From Galaxea fascicularis (taxonomy: Eukaryota > Cnidaria > Anthozoa > Scleractinia > Euphylliidae): a DNA stretch of 64,000 nt. The position numbers and the translations under genes are program-made. The first letter of the stretch is position 1, and every line of letters starts with the position of its first letter. Location: NCBI GenBank assembly GCA_948470475.1, contig OX419340.1:15330616-15394615 (forward strand), written 5' to 3'. Positions 35,201 through 46,039 of the stretch are shown here, piece by piece. Under the pieces are notes generated by a model that did no database searches, was not told where the DNA came from, and saw nothing but the letters and a program-made list of their open reading frames with translations.

Positions 35201-38200
35201 AATTTAGTCCTCGACTTTTAAAGTATGGTAACTGGGCAAATTTGCTCACGCAGTGTTCTCCAGAGATTTTAGAGTAGCCATCCCCCAAATTAAAGTAGCC
35301 AGCACCTGGCAACCAAGAACCCAAAGGGCATGAGTTTCTAGGGGGGTCTGGCATGCTCCCCTGGGAATTTTTTTTGAAAATGTGGCTCCAGAGATGCTAT
35401 CTGGTGCAATTTGAGGGCAATAAGAGCCAGAAAAATTGAAGTCATTTTTAATCAGTTTGTCTCATGTTTTCGTGAAAAGTACACAATCAAGGAGAATCCT
35501 GCTTGAGGGAAATACATATCATCATTTATTTTCAGAAAGTATTGATAAAATAAAAAGTGTCCCAGTATTTATTTTAAATTTATAATTATTAACATAAGAC
35601 ATCCTGTTATACAATATGTATCTACATGAGAAATCATTTTAAGTTTTGCGTGATAAAGTAGCTGGCTCTTCGGGAAGTGAGTAGCCGGTGAAAACGCTGG
35701 CCGCCGGCACTTCTGGAGAACACTACACATGTATCTCATGCAAAATGTGTACAATGTAAATACTGGATTTTGCAGAAGAAACAGCATTATGTATTTGTCA
35801 TGTTCTGAAACTAACAGGTTGATCACAGGTGCAGGCTTCATGAGACCAATTTCTTTTTGTTTTTGCATGATACAAACAGAGTGCCCATCAGTCAAAGTTA
35901 CACATTGGCAAGAAAATACCATGTCCACAAAATGCAGTACCTTGGTGTTTGCTCTGAGTGTTCCCACTTCATCCTCTCCTTTCTTCAACAACTTTGATCG
36001 ATACTGACTAAATGACTGAAACTGAAATACAGAGTTCACAAATGTATACAAAGTGGTTCCGTTAAGGTTTTAAGCAAGAGGGCAATTACTTTTCACAGCC
36101 AGGCAATGTGTATTCAGATTTTAAAGACAGTGTGTGGCACAAACGTTTTGTGGGAGTTTAATTTTGTGAATCTGTGTCAGGAATAATAGCTGCTCACTGA
36201 CAACTTCACATAGATTTGAATGATTCACTTTATTTTTTTGCTCCTAAGATACTGTTATGAAAAACTGTTGCGTGACTTGCGTCACTGTCTAGAAGCTTCT
36301 TGAATATTTAATTAGTGTTACATCAGCAGTTTTTCAAGTTTACGTGTGATGTTGTAAATAGTTCAGTGTTGTAATGCTTCTGTAATCAGGTGAGCTGGAA
36401 AGTTCTAGAATCTTATGCTGTTACTGGTAAGTATATAAGCCGATCGGTGTAGCTTTTTTTAAGAGAGAGAGAGAGAGAGAGAATATGTTTTTGAGTTAGT
36501 ACTGTTTACAAGCTGTAAGTGTTGGCAGAGGTCGTGTTTATTTGAGTGTGACAGAGGTCGCAGTGTAATTTACAAGCTTGGAGTGTGGCTTGTTGTGGTG
36601 TTTTTGTGTGGTATTCACTACATTCTTTTTGGAATAAATAACCTTGTTGCTGTTCCGACAACCCTGTGTTCTACTTGGACTACAAACTACCTTCCACTCA
36701 CACGATGAACTCATAACAGATACACGTTCTCTCCATCTTGCTCATGCCCTTCTCTCACTCAGATCTGAACTCTTCAAAAGCACTGCTTTTTTTGTTCCCG
36801 ATATAAATAATCAAATGTCAATCAATGACAATATGTCATCGAAAGCATTTCCGACATCCTGCAAGTTTTTGTATTTTGTCGAAAAAGCTGTTTTAAATAA
36901 ATGGCACCAACAAGATTCTGCATCACATGTGAAAGGTGATGTTTGTATGTATAATTTCCCCAGTGGAGTAAACTTTTGCAGGAGCATTTTTTTTGCAGGT
37001 TGTGGAGACAACTGCAAACATTTTGTTTTGTGGCAAGAGGATGAAATCACATTCTCACACACAACTGGGAGCCATGCCAAGCCAACAATGCAACCTGAAG
37101 ACCCCCACACACTTGAACCCATACTCCCAGCTGTGTGAAAGAAAAAAGTTTTCCACTTCATTCATTCCTCAGCCAGTGGAAAACCACACTTCACAGCCAG
37201 ACAATCTACCCAGTGTCTGGCCCTTAATGAAACCCCTGTATACATCAGGTCACTGGTCAAGATCACAATCCTACAGCAGTAGACTCTCCAGATTTGCGAA
37301 GACTTGACTTACCTGATAAATAAACTCATCAATGATGTCCCACAACCACTGATTAGGCAGGCTTAGTGGAACTGGCTCATCTGTGTCTAAAAATCAAAGA
37401 ACAAAGAACAACTTTTTAACAGGACTAAACCTGGACTTTCAAAACTGAAAAAAGTGAAAGCATCACGCTTTAGTAGAATTGTTTCACAGTAGCTTCAAGT
37501 TCAAACCCTTGGCAATGCTTGTTGAGTCAAGTTACAATCACAGAGAGATTGTACCACTATTTTGGGAACACTGTGTGCAAAAAAGAACTGCTTTTTGGTG
37601 TGATTGCTCATTGTAAGAAATGGGCCCCAACCAGTAATAATAGAGGGGCATTACAGGAATTAAATTCTTATTGTACCTTGATAATTATTACATCAAACTT
37701 ACTCAAAATATAGTTGAACAGGTCACAGTAGTTGAAGTAGGATTCAAAACGATGATCCAGTGTTGGCTGAAAAAGAAACAACGTCATGATACAAATGTAC
37801 ATTAAAGTAGCATAATCAACATTATGTTAAAACACAGTAAAAGCCTGTGCATAAGCTGTGCCCCAAACTAAGATTTTCAATATTTTTGAAAAAAAGCTTT
37901 AAAAGGTTGAAAGACTGAATGGCACCTTGAGAGGAAACACAGCTATTGCAGTATTATAATGTCAACAAGGCTATGTTTCCTAGCTCACAGACTCAAAAAT
38001 GAATGTAACATACATACCAATATTACTGCCAGTTTTTTACTGTCATCTTCAATAAATTATAAATTGCACAATGAATAAAATGGCTGACTGAGTCACATCA
38101 AGTAAAAAGCTCCCACAGGCTGAATAGCGACGTGCACTATTACTAAAAATAGATCGACCCCCTACGTGACTCAGCAAGATCTGTTGTATGCACAAAGGAT

Positions 38201-41200
38201 TTGTATGAGCACGATGTGTTTTGGAAGAGAAAAAATAACGAAATTGATACTTAAGGACGTGAAAATGTTCAATGAGCTTCAATTATAATAAATAAAAGGC
38301 CATACAACGCTGTGGAGTGCAATCTTAGATCTGGATATTGAGAAATTGTCCTTAAATCCGCAAATTATTCGAAGTGCCTACCGAAATCTGATCGTCGAGA
38401 ATCACCTTCATTGTGTGCTACGAAATAGGGGTCATCCCCCTGAAATAGTATCTGACTTATTCCTCAAAACATAATGTACTTTTGGACTAAACTGAGGCAT
38501 TTCATGTATCTCACGTGACTAAGATGTGCTGCTCTCTATATTGAAAAAGGTGTAAAAATCTGTCCAATTCACATGGAACTTCCAAATTATCAAGCTTATA
38601 ACATGCTGGTATCAACAGACAACCAGTGAATTTGACTTTTTGCTATTCACAGCTCCAACTAAAATAATTTCGGCACTAAAACATTTGGAGACTTAACCTA
38701 CTAGCAGAGGATTAGATACAAAAACTTCTGCAAGCAGGGTGTTAACATTTGAGAGTTGGCTGCGAGTGTAATCTTTAGAGACAACAAAATTGCCGCTATT
38801 TTCCAATTCTTTTCATTTTCACCCAAGCACAGTCTAGTCGATCCAATACATAATTCCCAGGTTTTCTCTTCGACATCAAGCTGGATATTCCATCTTTTCG
38901 CCAAAAAGCAGTTAAAGGCACATTTGCGAGCTTACCAGCACAACTCTACCATGCAAAATTCTCAAACAGACAATGCCATGAGTCGTTTGTTTGTCTGAGT
39001 CTTCACTGGGGGTGAAAATCCGTGATGTCATTAGTGCACAGCGCTATTCACTACAGTGCTCCAGAGGCTTTATGGTCACCTTTACTGCACTTTGTACATG
39101 TGTTTTCACAAAATATTCTCTCATAAAAGACAATTACAACTATAATTTTTGGAATGAGCATGATGGTAATAATGATAGTGATAATGATGGTGATGGAGAT
39201 GACGATGATGATGACCATGATGACGATAATTAAAGTCATGTTGTACACTGGGGTCTAACTCAACAACAGTTCATGTACAGCATACCGGTAGGAGAAAAAC
39301 ACTAAGTAAAGAATTTTAATACTTAAGTCACCTTAAGCTTGTTGTAGATGTGTCGGTAATACAACTCTTTGTAAAGGATCAAAAACACAGGATCTACAAG
39401 AAAAAACACATTTCAAGCTGGGTACTGAGTACACTGCTTTCTGCAAGCAGGGATCTTGCATTTTAATTCAGAAATCTAAGAAGACAGTTTGGATGAGAGC
39501 CTTTCAATATTATCATTGTGCAAAAAAAAAAAAGAAAAAAAAAAAACGGTGGTTATCGAATAGACATAGGGCGCATTTTTTTATCCACAGTTCTGGAATA
39601 AGAATGGTTGGTATGGAATGCTTGGATTTTCATTCGCAACATTCTGTTCATTCTGCCCCAGGGAGCAGAATGGATCGAATGGTGTTCTGTCCATTCCGGA
39701 ATAGGATTGCGGGATAGAAAAACGCGCACATTTTCCATTCTTGTGAATAAAAAAACGCGCCCATAGATTTACATTTTTCCAGCAGCATTATTGCTTCTTA
39801 TTATCTTTTTGTTTAATAGTTAACCTGAAAACAACACTATTGTGAATAATACAATCTTTTGAATCTTTTTACAGTATTAACACTGGCACTCGACATGCAA
39901 AAAAACCCTATGGAATATTTTCTGTATGAAGCTTTGAAAAAGATCCCAGTATAACAAAGTTTTAATCCTTTAATATCCAGCATCAACATGTGTATTCTCC
40001 ATAGAGTTGTAGCACATTTCATATGTTGCATGTAGGGAGAATTTGAATAACTGTTAACTCAACTCAGATCCCTGGTTATCATTCTCTAAATTCTCATGGA
40101 ATGAGAAGGAGAAGTAAGCAGAAGTTAGATGGTGGTCAAACCTGGGATGCAAAGGCTTAACCACCATACATACCTCTTACTAACCAAGTTCGACATCTGC
40201 ACTGTAAGTTACGCACCAAGTTTTTTCCCATGCGTGAAGCACGTGGGCCATAAATCAAAAGGATAAAACACGGATCCGTAACTTACAGTATGGGCCAAGA
40301 AAATGAGGTTAGGAAGATATTTATTATATCTTTGAGGTTAATCAGGTGCGCGGAAAAAAAAACTTTCTAATTTAGCGGGCCGTACAGTAGAATACGGCTC
40401 ACTAAATTGATTTTTAAATGTGCCTATAAGAACTTTCCTTATTGTTATTATTATTATTGACCAATCACAGCATGCGTGCTAACTGAGAGATGTAATAAAG
40501 CACCTTATTATGGTCTACTCAGACCTTAAAGGGGAAGTATCATGAGTTGCGCATGTGCGAGTTGATCCAAGAATGAAAAATAGTAGTTGATAGATAAATT
40601 CTTTTATGGCACTTGAACCACTCCTTGGGATCTTTGTGATCAGTTAGAGCTATCTTTTTTCGACCAGAATTGTCTCTCTGACCGCCATGACCAAGGCCGA
40701 ATCCCCCACTTGAGGACGCCATTTTGTTTTCATGGTTCAACTTGACAAATCTTAGCCTAATCTTTTTCAAGTTTGAGCGTCAGCGGGAGCATGTGCAGCT
40801 CATGCTAGTTCCCCTTTAATAGCATAATTTCAATTAAAATCACTCTTTCATAAAAGGCATGCATCACATCGAGGCTCAGGGGAAAAACTCTTACAAATCC
40901 TTAATATTTTATTCCACAAAGCCTTGAAGTCATGTTTACTGTTTTAAGTACAATTTTAATATAATGAAATTTTAACATACTGAAATTGATTTTCATTTTT
41001 GATTAGGCTTATCACTATGTGTACATAATTTGATATACCAAATTCTTTCCCCGTCAAACAGCAATCTGATTGGAAAATCCTTCACATCAAGTTTGTAAAT
41101 AGTGATACAACACTGCTGCTCATATAATTTGTAAACTTTACAGACAAATGTACATACATGATTGGATTATCAACATGTCTTGCTGCTAAAAACGTTGTTG

Positions 41201-41708
41201 TGGCATAGTTTGACCACCAGGTTTGATTTGAATACCAATCATTTCAAAGTTCTTGTCATTAGTTCTTTTTAGCAATCAATATAATTATCTTACCTCCTTC
41301 CACAAGAGATGCCACAAAATCTGCATCTGGCCAAGCAGATTTTTCATAGTGCCTCTCTGTTAATTTGTTGAAGCTGAAATGATGAAATTGTTGAGTAGAA
41401 TTAATCAGGAAAAACAAAACATCTATACTGCAAGAGGATGAAAAGAAATGCTGTTTTTCATGGAAAGGCAAAAAGTAGTCATTTTCAAAAAACTTTTCTT
41501 AACAATATTATTTTAAAAAGTATTTTATCAAAGTTTTTTATTGTTAAATGTCTTAAAAATCACTTCTTTTTTGAATAATAACATTGATTATTATAATAAT
41601 AACAACAATAACAATAATAATAATAATATTATTATTAATAAATATAAAAAAAAATATTATTATTACATATAAAATAATAATAATAATATTATATATATAT
41701 ATATTTAA

Positions 41709-41761
<53 letters not shown>

Positions 41762-44335
41762 CCGTAGGGCCGAGTTGGCTATAACCAATCTCATATCCAA
41801 CAAGCGCGAATGGAATAATTGTTTTATTAAATTCTCAACCTTCGGATTTGCTAAATTTTATTTAAGTGCAAGAAACGACCAGAAAGTGATGTGACTTTCG
41901 GGCGCCAAAACGACATGTCTTGATCACATACGTGCACCGCCGTGCGAACAGTTGAATGAAAAATCAAAAGCGAATCAAATTAAGCTTACAGCTAAACTGA
42001 AATTACAGTAATCGAAACTTCACGGACTGCTTTGTACGGGTAAAAACCTTACTGCGGGGTTCTCAAGTGTTCAAAGCTCAAACTCATCGGGAAGAGAAAT
42101 TATTGTGGAAAAACACTGGGGAAAGCTTCACTGATACGTACCGTTAAATAATCTCATCCCGAACTTTGTGGCTATTTTTGTTGTTTCTGAGACGGCCTTG
42201 TCCATAATTTCTTGAATTTCCTTTGTGGAAAGCTCACCGAATCTGCTTTTTTCATGCATTTTTTTTGGTCGATGAAACTTGCTTTTTGTTGGGTTGCCAT
42301 GAAAACTTTTATGCCGATCGACCTTTGACGCATTCATTTCCAAATAAGGTCAAACGCGGGTATAATGGCTGGTAACCGAGATCTAGTGAACCAATAAAAA
42401 AGCTAGAATTGCATTATCCGAGGTTGAGAATTTAATAAATATATATATATATTATATATAATAACAATAATATTATCATCATTATTATTATTATTAATAA
42501 CAAGACCAGAAAACAACAAACTCACCCTGTTTCATAGATAGACTGTATTTCATAAACATTCTGGTGAGGATAAAATATAGACAAAATGTCATGGAATAAA
42601 CTGTACATTCTTTCTTGTTACTGCAAATTTATTAGAACCTTTTGTTTCTGGTACCCACAGCCAAGCTGACATATTCATTAAATTGACCATACCTGCTCAG
42701 TCACGTGCTGGTGAAAGAAATGAATGAATCTCCTGATTTCTTCAGGCACCTTGTACACATAAGTGGTTGGTTCTGTATTGGACTCGTGCCCATACATCTG
42801 ACCTGAAGAAACAAAAACAACCAAAACTGTTCAGCAAATGCAGGGCTTTCAATAAGATCTGTAGCAGGTGTATGCCCCTTTGATTGTAGGTGGCTGTTGC
42901 AATTGAAGCAGTCATGTTAAGAGTTATATTTTTCAAGCATTTGCTGACCAACATACACTGTAGCCAAGTATCCGGTCACTTGATGGCTCACAGCCACTGG
43001 AGCCCCGGCAGTAGCTGGCTTCTATTGAAAGCCCTGCAAATGTCAAACCATCTTGAGGAAAACAGCCGAAATGATTAAAAAAAGAAAAAGAAAAAAGATG
43101 ACAAGAAATGGGAGAGATTTTGATACAGTCTAATTCAACTATTATACTGTAAACATACTTCTCTCATCCTGTTATTCTGAAGCTCTTACTGCTCCACACT
43201 GTGCAGTGAAGAGCAGTGTAGAGAACTGCTCTGGTATCACAGAGATGGGTTTGACTCCCGCAGAAGCATATATTTTTTTTCCAGCTTCGGAAAGATTTCC
43301 ACACAGCCCCATACATGAATTATACATGCATCACTGTCATACCAACCCTATTCCTAAAATGAATAGAGTTTGAGTCACGAAATGCACGTATAATTAATGT
43401 TCGGGGGCGGGTGGAAATCTTGTTCTGGCTTCATTTTTACTACTGCTCAAGTAGTGTTCATTACTGCAATGATTACTCACACCTTATTTAATCAGCAGTT
43501 CAAATTTTTGATTTCATGCATTCACATTCAGATAGAATTTGGATCAATTGTAGGATCCCTGGTCCCCTCATTTCCATATGTCAGAGGCTTTGGAAGAACG
43601 AGGCATATTACAATGGACACCATTGTTATTCAATGTATGTAAATGAATGGTCTGGGTATTCTGCAATCTAGCATAGATTTTTTGCATCTTAATTATGTTT
43701 CTCTTGGACTGTTTTTAGAATCATTTTCTTTCCATTTCTCTATCAGACTGAATGTGGGAAAGATTTCCATACAGCCCCATACATTAATTATACATGCATC
43801 ACTGTCATACTAACTCCATTTGAGTCACAAAATGCATACAGAATTAATGTATGGGGCAGCATGGAAATCTTGCCAACTTGTCTTCCAAGACATCACAGCT
43901 AAGACAAAGTGTTTAATCAGATCGTACAGTTCAACTTTACCTTACCTGTAATCTTGCAAGTATTTTTACGATGCACTACACTCAGCTGCTACACTGTACG
44001 TACTACACTACGCCTGCTAGCTTATAAATTGTCTACAAGCAAAAGGCCTCGCATATTTGAGTGTAAATTAAGACAGTTTCCTTACCATGTATAGGTGGTT
44101 CATATTCTCCACCATAAGATCCGTCATCGGGCGTAGGGTACTAAAACACAACGAACGATAAGAGAGAGTACGAAATGTGTCTGGGTCTAGAAAATAGCCG
44201 GCGATAGCCATCGGCTATTTGGGGATTCTGACATTTTCTGAACTTTTTAATCATAACAAAGAAATTTCGTGGAAATATAATTAAAAATTATGACTCACTT
44301 CTCCTTCTGGGTACTCCTCAGATTGCATATACATC
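23259..44335 (-). CDS. EIF3L: Eukaryotic translation initiation factor 3 subunit L
   Basis: eIF3L is a PCI-domain subunit of the eIF3 complex, which binds the 40S ribosome in the cytosol. Twenty-two coding exons join in frame: 44335-44300, 44140-44086, 42802-42693, 42560-42526, 41373-41294, 39393-39332, 37766-37703, 37386-37313, 36021-35941, 35064-34996, 34916-34740, 33960-33877, 33588-33502, 32295-32233, 31754-31684, 30135-30036, 29107-29034, 28733-28676, 27993-27955, 27576-27484, 24287-24207 and 23288-23259. The product is about 540 residues (human 564). Diagnostic stretches include [53 protein letters not shown] and, in the PCI region, [18 protein letters not shown]. The short last exon encodes VNKNIQALQ and a stop. 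The N-terminal 30 residues are the least conserved. The ATG at 44335 is preceded by an acceptor at 44355, so a 5' untranslated or short coding exon lies further upstream and was not found. Introns total about 19 kb and are full of transposon fragments. Confidence 0.98.
24967..25012. repeat. Short perfect hairpin
   Basis: TATTTCGTTCATTCTGCT is followed by a six-base loop and its exact complement. It lies in the long intron before the penultimate eIF3L exon. Confidence 0.7.
26836..26999. repeat. Three tandem copies of a 50-base hairpin unit
   Basis: The unit ACAGATTTAGACTCGGGCC then TTCCACAGGAAGCCCGAGTAA occurs three times (about 26841-26887, 26891-26934, 26950-26999), separated by A-rich spacers. 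Each unit can fold on CTCGGGC and GCCCGAG; the third has a changed base (GACCGAG). Confidence 0.85.
28440..28560 (-). repeat. Penelope-like terminal fragment with decayed hammerhead core (copy 3)
   Basis: On the minus strand CTGACGA (28555-28549), AGGGCTAACGCTC, GACA and CGTCAGC follow in order. The GAAA box is changed to GACA. The flank AGAATCTCTGT, TTTACATTATCAACTC and GTTGATAAAACC matches copies 1 and 2. Confidence 0.6.
29172..29595. mobile_element. 424-bp MITE with 22-bp terminal inverted repeats
   Basis: The ends are AGACTAGGTTTACACTAGAG and the exact complement CTCTAGTGTAAACCTAGTCT. The interior repeats TCCGGATTC/GAATCCGGA words many times, with GTTTACAC spaced among them. It lies in the eIF3L intron next to the 29034-29107 exon. 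Confidence 0.9.
30655..30795. mobile_element. Long near-perfect foldback element
   Basis: Arms of about 55 bases (AATAAATATATGTTATTCAC, then CGGCCGGGAGGTCCGTATTG and GGAAAAACTGTGCCC) are mirrored exactly around a 16-base loop, TCTGTCTCGAGACCTC. The upstream sequence at 30345-30410 (GTGAGCGGGC, GATTGG, GAGCGGGCAG) resembles the start of the 5460-6070 cluster, so the two may belong to one family. Confidence 0.88.
32674..33108 (+). pseudogene. GIY-YIG endonuclease fragment of a Penelope-like element
   Basis: The open frame gives the last 144 residues of the element's protein. After [20 protein letters not shown] it has GTVYKISW (GIY position), [12 protein letters not shown] (YIG position, with the conserved Arg) and HVHENNH; it ends at HKSLACV. 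The cleavage domain nicks target DNA for reverse transcription. One expected Cys of the CxxC zinc pair is Trp (ISWANCS), which suggests decay. With no reverse transcriptase and an upstream stop it cannot be autonomous. Confidence 0.88.
33207..33247 (+). ncRNA. Hammerhead ribozyme motif (Penelope-like element type)
   Basis: The core boxes are all present: CTGATGA (33210-33216), a 4-bp stem II (GGCT/AGCC with an eight-base loop), GAAA (33234-33237) and the cleavage triplet GTC (33239-33241). GAAA and GTC are separated only by C. This gives the very short ACGT stem III known from hammerheads in Penelope-like elements, which are thought to need dimers to cleave. Stem I is only CAA/TTG before mismatches. 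The motif starts about 100 bases after the endonuclease stop codon. Confidence 0.8.
35252..35734. mobile_element. MITE-like repeat, GTTCTCC-end family, second copy
   Basis: The ends are AGTGTTCTCCAGAGATTTTA and a mirrored CTTCTGGAGAACACT. GTAGCC words recur near both ends. The interior is AT-rich and noncoding. It lies in the eIF3L intron between the 34996 and 35941 exons. Confidence 0.75.
36880..36990 (+). repeat. Dispersed repeat shared with 53700-53800
   Basis: TTTAAATAAATGGCACCAAC then AAGATTCTGCATCACATGTG recurs at 53707 with one or two changes and continues through TGATGTTTGTAT and GTAGTAAA. A (GA)n microsatellite lies further left, at about 36461-36482. Confidence 0.8.
39560..39765. 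mobile_element. MITE with GGGCGC ends
   Basis: It begins GGGCGCATTTTTTTATCCAC and ends TGAATAAAAAAACGCGCCC. An inner palindrome includes ATTCTGTTCATTCTGC against GCAGAATGGATCGAATGG. It lies in the eIF3L intron next to the exon at 39332-39393. Confidence 0.75.
39955..40170. mobile_element. MITE with TAACCCTTTAA-type ends, copy 1
   Basis: This copy contains TTTAATCCTTTAATATCCAG, AACATGTGTATTCTCC and, at the right, AGATGGTGGTCA, GGGATGCAAAGGCTTAA. A second, better-preserved copy is at 48070-48290. Confidence 0.65.
41695..42445 (-). mobile_element. Inverted-repeat element carrying a Crypton/KIAA1958-like exon
   Basis: A strong palindrome at 41700-41832 has arms around AACAATTATTCCAT, GCGCG, TTGGATATGAGAT and its complement. 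TTTATTAAATTCTCAACC at 41823 and GGTTGAGAATTTAATAAA at 42423 mark an outer inverted repeat that encloses a 71-residue minus-strand frame (42343-42128). The whole unit looks like one element, flanked by (AT)n and (ATT)n tracts. Confidence 0.7.
42128..42343 (-). pseudogene. N-terminal exon resembling coral KIAA1958/ZMYM2-like (Crypton-type) proteins
   Basis: The 71-residue frame has a basic start and then [19 protein letters not shown] followed by [15 protein letters not shown]. This resembles the N-terminal segment, ahead of the tyrosine-recombinase-like domain, of KIAA1958/ZMYM2-like proteins derived from Crypton transposons. A GTACGT donor follows LFN, so it may be a single mobilised exon. 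No recombinase domain is present. The match is from memory of the family pattern and is uncertain. Confidence 0.42.
43290..43425. mobile_element. MITE, GGAAATCTTG family, copy 2
   Basis: The left end GGAAAGATTTCCACACAGCC is mirrored by GGGTGGAAATCTTG at the right. The interior has CCCCATACATGAATTATACA and ACTGTCATAC, as in the other two copies. Confidence 0.85.
43752..43876. mobile_element. MITE, GGAAATCTTG family, copy 3
   Basis: Ends GGGAAAGATTTCCATACAGC and GCAGCATGGAAATCTTGCC. It lies only 330 bases from copy 2 in the same orientation, in the eIF3L intron ahead of the 44086-44140 exon. Confidence 0.85.
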
Positions 44336-44519
44336 GCGAAAAGGTAAGCAAAGCTGAAAAGACAGATAAACTTATCAGGAATATTTGTGCCCTCGTGTCC
44401 GAAAAAAGGTAGCTTGGTAACCTAGCTAACAAATAGAACTCTTTGTTACACACTGTATGTAAGGGACACGAAAATATAAGATAAAAAAATAATTATGGTA
44501 TGGTTTATTTTGCTGCTCT

Positions 44520-44592
44520 TCGATCCTCCTCCTCATCACCATCGTCATCAGTATTATCGTTATCGTTGTCGTCATCGTCATCGTCATCGTCC
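44520..44592. repeat. (ATC/GAT)n microsatellite
   Basis: On the minus strand a run of GAC/GAT codons would read as poly-Asp before RRAAK and a stop. It lies upstream of the first recognised eIF3L exon. No gene context supports coding; a second such tract is at about 39165-39235. Confidence 0.7.
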
Positions 44593-44663
44593 AGAGCCCG
44601 CGCAGCAATTCTTAAAGAGCGGGGACCGAGAGGGCGCTGATGGTTAAAATGAATACTTATTCC

Positions 44664-44829
44664 GTCAGGCTCGGATGTTTTCCCGGGTGGTCCACCGGCC
44701 TTAGCCGACCGTGAAACTACTTTTCATTTCTGGAAATGTATTCTACTAAATTTATTATTTTGTTTCCACAAAAAGTGGGGGAGGAACAGCCCTTCCCCCC
44801 CCCGGCCCCTCCCCCTGCGTGGTCCCCGT
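44664..44829 (+). repeat. GATGTTTTCCC...GTGGTCC dispersed repeat, copy 1
   Basis: Shared order with 49523-49681: GGATGTTTTCCCG, GTCC, CCGACC, TGGAAATGT, TTTATTATTTT, CCACAAAA, GTGGGGG, a C-rich run CCCCTCCCC and GCGTGGTCC. A shorter copy lies at 52417-52475. All three are in the same orientation, near the receptor-like genes. Confidence 0.78.
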
Positions 44830-46039
44830 AGTCATCTTCATTCATCTTCATTGAAGAAGCGAATAGACTGGAGCTTTGTGACGGCGAAGCCCGGAGGAGT
44901 ACTCAACATACCGTATTCTTGGGTAGGGAGGTACGGCTTGGTCGCTCAAACCCCGACCCTGACACAAATATCTGATTATCCTATCGAGTTTAAGACAGAA
45001 TTCAGACTTTTCAGACTCCTGTTCAGACCCTATCTACCGGTAAGACATCATTTAACTCAAAATCATACCCAGTGACAACATTTTGCGGTTACCACTTAAT
45101 AAACTGTAACTATCAAAGTCAAGGGAAGCCCACCAAAATGAACTGACGGCTGGTGGTCAGGCTCTATCAACAAGCATCTAAGCCTAGGTCATGTAGTTAA
45201 GACAGAAAGTGATGAATACCCCGTTCAAGACAAAACACCCTGAAAACCGCACCCTGTCGGGCGGTACGCCCCTCTCAGAAGGCCAGTAAAATTCCGGCCC
45301 TACAGATCTTGTGTTTCCTTGGTCAACTGCCACCGGTCCTCTTCCCAACATTCTCCAATGAATTTGCAGTCAGGCATTTATGAAATTCACTCCATTAGAA
45401 GAGTATAAATTCGAACGGGTGGCAAAAAAGAGCTTATGGTACTTTGCGAAACGAAAACGAAACGAAACCAGGCGAAACGGAATAAAACGGAACAAACAAA
45501 AAATGTATGCCAATTACATGTACTAAACAACGAACAGTGGTATTAAGTGGAGTGAAAATTTACTTTGGCTCGTAAAGTCGGCGAATTTTGTTTTGTTGAT
45601 TGCCAAAAGCCCGTGTCATTGTTGTTTTGCTAATCGGGGTTTCCAGCAAGGCCAGCTTTGGAAAACAAGAGATATTTTCCCTCACCCTAATTAAAACCAC
45701 TGTTGTTTCTTAGCACACAGTTTGTTCTTGTTTCGTTTTATTTCGCGAAATACCATAAGCCCCCAAAAATGCCTTTTCAGATGAAAGGATGTTTTACTCA
45801 AAACCTCTGGCCTCAACAGTCCCGGATATGGCGTGAGAATCGTGCCATGACGTCACAGTGGGTATACAGTACCTATTTTATTTCTGTGCTCGCGGAACGA
45901 AGCAACGGAATTCAAAGTTCTTTTGTCGCCTGTAAACGAACCGACAGCATCATCTTCCAAACTCGAGGAGCATCTTCTCCGGTTGCTTTATGTGCTTTGT
46001 ATACAGGCATCAGATTCCCAAAGCGATACCGGTGAAATT
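44830..46039. other. Intergenic stretch between eIF3L and receptor-like gene A
   Basis: The head-to-head promoters of eIF3L (minus) and receptor-like gene A (plus) should lie here. No clear TATA box, CpG-rich core or coding exon was recognised. The missing 5' exon of eIF3L may be in this stretch. Confidence 0.4.

Noticed and set aside
44520..44592. Poly-Asp exon upstream of eIF3L
   Set aside because: It is a trinucleotide microsatellite with no supporting splice context, and eIF3L has no such acidic tract.
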